Positions 29,682-33,345 of a DNA stretch of 33,345 nucleotides are shown piece by piece. This stretch comes from Mesotaenium endlicherianum. Its lineage: Eukaryota; Streptophyta; Zygnematophyceae; Zygnematales; Mesotaeniaceae. A model generated the notes under the pieces. That model made no database searches and was not told the origin of the DNA. It saw nothing but the letters and a program-made list of their open reading frames with translations. Location of the stretch: the NCBI GenBank assembly GCA_009602735.1, contig WELA01005980.1, positions 807,653-840,997 of the forward strand, in the 5' to 3' direction. The first letter of the stretch is position 1. Each line of letters begins with the position of its first letter. Position numbers and translations under genes: made by a program.

Positions 29682-31806
29682 CTATGGAACCAAAAAAGAC
29701 ACCACAATTGGCCACTTCTTTAGACTTGTCAAGGAAGTGCCTATGGGTCCACCTCTTCTCCAGCTGCTCCTGCACTTCTCGCAAGGATGATGCCACTCTG
29801 TCATCTCTCTCTGTAGGTCCAACGTAAACCATAACCTGTCAGTACCAGGATGAGCCATCTCATACAAGATGAATGCATTGGCTATGGCCCCATCAAACAA
29901 GCCCCAATACAGCCGATGCCAGTACTCTCTAGGCACCTGCTCTATCTCCACGGAGTAGTTGTCTCTCAAACACAGTTTGTCAAATTGATCAACAGCATGC
30001 TTGTATTGGTTGTAGTGTTTGACAATGTCAGGAGCAGGGATAGTTTTGGACTCTCCTCCTTTTTGCCTCCTCTGGACCTCTACAACATCTAGACCCTTAC
30101 AGTTATACAGCAAGTAAACAAGCATTTTTTCTTGCCACTCAACAGCTATCTGCTCAGGCCAGTCACACACTGCTGCTTTGAAGGACCCATGCTCTACTTC
30201 TTTCTGGCCTGCAGGTAAATCTATGACCAACTTCTTAGTAGGATAGCTTTTTCTATTGGTACAAGTACCAGTAGCTCCATGACCAACTTTTGATAGCAGC
30301 TTCACAAGTTCAGGACTTGTGAAGCCACTGTCAAGCACATCATTGTAAGTTTGGCCCTCAGGCAATGTACTGACCATCTCCATGACATCTGAAGTATCTT
30401 TGCCAGACCTCTTTATCTTGTCAAAGACCACAAAATCCCAACAATAGAAGGTGACACTCTCATTTAAAGTAAAGAGCTCTATGCCAAACTTATAGGCTTT
30501 TTCAAGATAGTAGACTCTGACAGGGCACTGCCTGTTCCTAGTAGGAATCAGCCACTCATCTACTGTCAAATGCTCACCTGGGTTATAATACTATTTAAAT
30601 TTTTCTTTCAACAGGTCTATGAATGGCTGACATTGCCACAACGTGTACTCACCAGATTCCTTAGGAAAAATATTTCTAGTTGCATTTGATATAATGTGCA
30701 AGTAGCACTTGATCTGGGCCCACCTATCCCTTGACATATATTTTCCAAATGCTAGAATCTTACAGGACCAAAACTGTCACTCCTCCAGTACTCTGTGTAC
30801 CTTGGCAAGGGCTTGAGAGCCATGGCAATACAAAGACCATGCCATAGGATAAGCTCACTAGTACTCCGTAGAGTGTATTGCTTAGCTCCTTGCTCATGAG
30901 CATATGCATTTGTCTCAGTACACATTTCATCATATCAGTCGATGCAGATGAGCAGACATAGAATTGCAAAAGGGCTCATTGTGTGAAACAGCTTGGTGCT
31001 GATTGTGATGACAGTCTTGATCAGCCATGAGGGGACTTCACCTTCTTCAGGAGACCTCCAAAAAAAATCTGGTCCTCCGCTGGCATGTTGAAACTGTTCC
31101 TCTTCTCCAGCAGGAATTGGCACCAGAGGGTCTCCTTCTGTCTCCAGCTCCTCATTTGAGCTGTACTCATCCTCAGGTTCTGACATCCTTCCCTTCTTCT
31201 TCTTGTAGCCCTTGTTAGCCCTGCTCTTGGCACTCTCCTTTGCTAAGGCCACTCTATCTCTTCTCTCATTCCTATCCACAGGCACAGTCGCAGCTGAACC
31301 TTCCTGCTTTTAAGGTCTTCCCCTCTTCCTCCTTGGCTCTATAGCTAATAGGTCCCTGTCTGATTCTGTGTCAGTGTGTGACTCCTCTGATTTTGGAGTG
31401 TCCTGTGGTTCTGGTGTGATAGTCAGATTGGGTGTGATTTGTGTAGGCAGGGTGACTTGGAAGGTCCTAGGAGCAGGTTCTTCCAAATGTTGCTGTGCAG
31501 AGGCATCTACCCTCACAACTCGCTCGTACGGACAGAACCAACGGAGTTCAGGCACAGAGGGCATGTACTCTGGAATTTGCTTGCGAGCCCAGGTTTTGTA
31601 CTCCTCATCATACTTGAAATATATCTTGAACTTAGTATTTTTGGTTTTGTACACCTCTTCTCTTTGAATTCCTACCAAAAAGACTCCTCAAAATGCTCTC
31701 CGAACTCTTGCCGTGCCCACGTTGCACCCCATATTTTGCTAGGCGTCAGTATTTTAGTACTTACGCCTACGACAAGACTTGTGGACATAGAAGCAATGGC
31801 AGCCAT
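29682..31806 (-). pseudogene. piggyBac-type (DDE_Tnp_1_7) transposase, decayed
   Basis: A PGBD-like transposase read in segments. The likely start is ATG 31806 (MAAIASMSTSLVVG); a frameshift near 31683 joins it to the next segment. An acidic, KKKKGR-containing N-terminal region follows, with an in-frame TAA at 31312-31310. The conserved core starts with CTETNAYAHEQG (near 30950, the ETN motif) after a frame change and continues through LPRYTEYW, KYMSRDRWAQIK and a TAG at 30593-30591. The last open stretch (30569-29682) has HLTVDEWLIP, LDSGFTSPEL and YKHAVDQFDK, which hold the three catalytic Asp of piggyBac. The C-terminus (WHHPCEKC) appears frameshifted; a parallel frame continues at 29832-29647. 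The family cuts and pastes at TTAA sites. No terminal repeats were identified. Inactive as it stands. Confidence 0.85.
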
Positions 31807-32455
31807 GGCTGCTCTGTCCTGCAAGAAGCAAGAACTCGGATGAAATGAATCGACTTACTAAAAAGACGATTAATAATTAATGAAGATCTTTATATCAGCA
31901 AGTAATCTTTATGGTATTTTATATTAATTGATTAAACAGCGAAAGACAACACACTAGCAGTGGACAATACTCGTAAATCAAATGGAAGTAAACTAGCATC
32001 AATAATGCAATCAGTAAACTCACACATAAGCAAGGCTAGGAGACAGTGCATATCAATGGCTTCTCGCCTTAGATTCAGATCTCTCTCAGTAAGCAATACA
32101 AGAGAGTTGGTCTCGTTTCCGAATGCCGAACTCAAGAGCATTACCTAGCATATGTACATGGAATGAGTTTACTGCTCAACGGCCAGTGCGATGGCACCGC
32201 CTACCCGGGAGTTAACCTCGTTGGTAGGACCTCGGTTAACCAAATCCACCGCCATCTTCCATCATCCCGAATCGCCATCCATCCAAAGGATGTCATCTGG
32301 CCATTCATCTAGCACACCACACTTGGATGCGTATCTAGGCAGTTCGCTGCTACCGAGTACGGAAGTCAGCTGGCTGTCAAAGAATGTGTCAGCAAGCTGA
32401 CTTTAGTTGACTTCAGCCTGCTGCCCACGACTGAGTCATTGAATTGACTATTTAA
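31807..32455. other. Region between the transposase and the inverted arms, possibly LTR-like
   Basis: The minus strand has a 69-codon frame (32141-31932) with no recognised domain. From 32360 to 32455 there are several AGTTGACTTCAGC/CAGCAAGCTGACTT motifs related to the palindromic motif in the adjacent inverted arm, so this may be the remainder of an LTR or subterminal repeat zone. TTAA occurs several times, including GTTAACC at 32213-32219 and again at 32253-32259. Confidence 0.35.
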
Positions 32456-33345
32456 TAAAGTCCAACAGACTCAATATTAACTAAAGTTCAGCAGGCTGAA
32501 CTTATTTAACTATTATATTTAAATGAATATTATATCAACCAATACACTGATTCATTACAATCCCTCCAACTTAACATGTTGTCGCCTCGACAACACTAAC
32601 ACTAGGAACAGCGTGCTATCCCTTCCGTCCCCGGCTTACTACCATTAGGAGGGAGATGTCCCTGGGGCCCTATACTCAGGGGAGCCAGGCCTCCTCCTGT
32701 CTTGGGGTCTCCTGAAGCCTGGGGGATCCGCATAGGGACCCCGCGAAGAACGCAGTAACTAGGCTGTTTCCTCCTGCACAGTCTGAAACTAAAGGGAGGC
32801 AGCCTTCTCCTGGGCAGCCCTAAAACTGACAGGTACATATACCGACATCCCGGAAGAATGTTGCATGACATGAGCCAAGGGTACATGCCCTCTCTGCGAG
32901 GGAGATGCTGGCAGGCCTCTGACTATCTCCCTAGCAGCCCTCCTGTCTGCCCTGTCTGACTGGGTCTCCGTGCCTGCAGATGGGCTCTGTCCTCTGGCAG
33001 ATCTCAGCCAAGTGATGTCCTCCTCTTCAGCGAGCTGTTGCATGGCCCTCCCAGTCAAGTGTCGGGACCACAGCGGGGCTAGTGTCCTCCTCCTTGCCTT
33101 CCTCTTCTTCCTCTGACCCTTCCTCCTCTCCTTCCCTTGGTTCCTCTGAGGCCGCTGGGGTTTCCTCTGTTAGCTGCTCTCGCTCTTCCCGAGAAAAAGA
33201 ATACCCCACTGACCTTCCCCTTTTAGGTGCTGGTGGAGGCTTGTAATGAATCAGTATATTAGTAGATATAATATTCATTTAAATGTAATAGTTAATTTAG
33301 TTCAGCCAGCTCAACTTTAGTTAGTAGTCAGTCTGCTGAACTTTA
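32456..33345. repeat. Long inverted repeat pair (arms 32456-32570 and 33232-33345)
   Basis: The left arm, reverse-complemented, aligns over about 115 bases with the right arm (shared: TGTAATGAATCAG, GATATAATATTCATTTAAAT, AACTTTAGTTA). Each arm contains a TTCAGC/GCTGAA palindromic motif (AAGTTCAGC-AG-GCTGAACTT in the left arm). On the inner side of each arm is a purine-rich GGAGGG or GGTGGAGG, as if both were 3' LTR starts facing outward. The arms could instead be long terminal inverted repeats of a Mutator-like element. The right arm reaches the window end, so its full extent is unknown. Confidence 0.75.
32600..33231 (-). other. Coding-like interior of the inverted-repeat structure
   Basis: GC-richer than its surroundings, with overlapping minus-strand frames: an acidic Glu-rich one (33278-33027, with KPPPAPKRGRS), then in another frame 33058-32789 (DITWLRSARGQSPSAG, GHVPLAHVMQHSSGMS). 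They look like one frameshifted coding fragment. No domain recognised. It may be a gag-like piece or a host gene fragment carried by the element. Confidence 0.35.

Noticed and set aside
1..33345. CRISPR arrays, rRNA genes, bacterial operons
   Set aside because: No regularly spaced repeats with unique spacers, no rRNA-like segments and no operon-like gene packing; the window is clearly eukaryotic.

Overview
The window looks like nuclear DNA of a green-lineage eukaryote, most likely a streptophyte (charophyte alga, bryophyte, lycophyte or fern). Evidence: GT-AG introns with GTAAGT-type donors, a HAD-family gene with a chloroplast-transit-like N-terminus, a eukaryotic/plastid-type soluble pyrophosphatase relative, chromodomain Ty3/gypsy retrotransposons primed by an initiator-tRNA-like site, and a PIF/Harbinger (Tourist-like) MITE. 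The species cannot be fixed from the sequence alone. All recognisable genes and transposon bodies are on the minus strand.

Host part, about 1-12150. (i) The 5' half of a HAD-like, NT5C-type phosphatase gene. Three exons (2326-1711, 1484-1387, 266-106) keep phase across both junctions, and the gene runs off the left edge. (ii) 2.6-5.5 kb is intergenic with nothing recognised. (iii) A very GC-rich, intronless 1311-codon gene (9787-5852) encodes a low-complexity, probably disordered protein with an Ala-Gln dipeptide run and one good PP1-docking (RVxF) motif. (iv) A gene of about 1.25 kb or more (12047-10798): an unrecognised N-terminal reading frame with a TATA-like box upstream, then a soluble-pyrophosphatase fold whose metal-binding acidic residues are mostly replaced (a pseudoenzyme or decaying paralogue).

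Transition, 12.15-15.95 kb: AT-rich DNA holding a complete 433-bp Tourist-like MITE with a TTA duplication, a dense cluster of near-perfect hairpins, and a tRNA-like B-box segment that has a second relative near 28.57 kb.

Retrotransposon part, 15.95-28.53 kb. Element 1 (15952-22407) has two LTRs of about 0.5 kb and a perfect 5-bp target duplication GGCAC. Its gag and pol overlap in the -1 phase, with a textbook A_AAA_AAC slip site and a following hairpin, but pol is dead (nonsense codons, lost catalytic residues). A plus-oriented LTR fragment of a related family (23523-23904) is interrupted by Element 2 (23905 to about 28527). Element 2 has lost nearly all of RT and RNase H yet keeps an open integrase-core plus chromodomain frame. 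Its outer right LTR end is truncated and abuts the tRNA-like segment.

Right end, 29.6-33.3 kb: a decayed piggyBac-type transposase (all three catalytic Asp still present, several frameshifts and stops), then a pair of 114-bp inverted arms (32456-32570 and 33232-33345) that resemble LTR starts pointing away from each other around 0.66 kb of coding-like DNA. This structure reaches the window edge.

The three host loci share strand and GC-rich coding style but show no evident functional link; the rest is layered transposon insertion.
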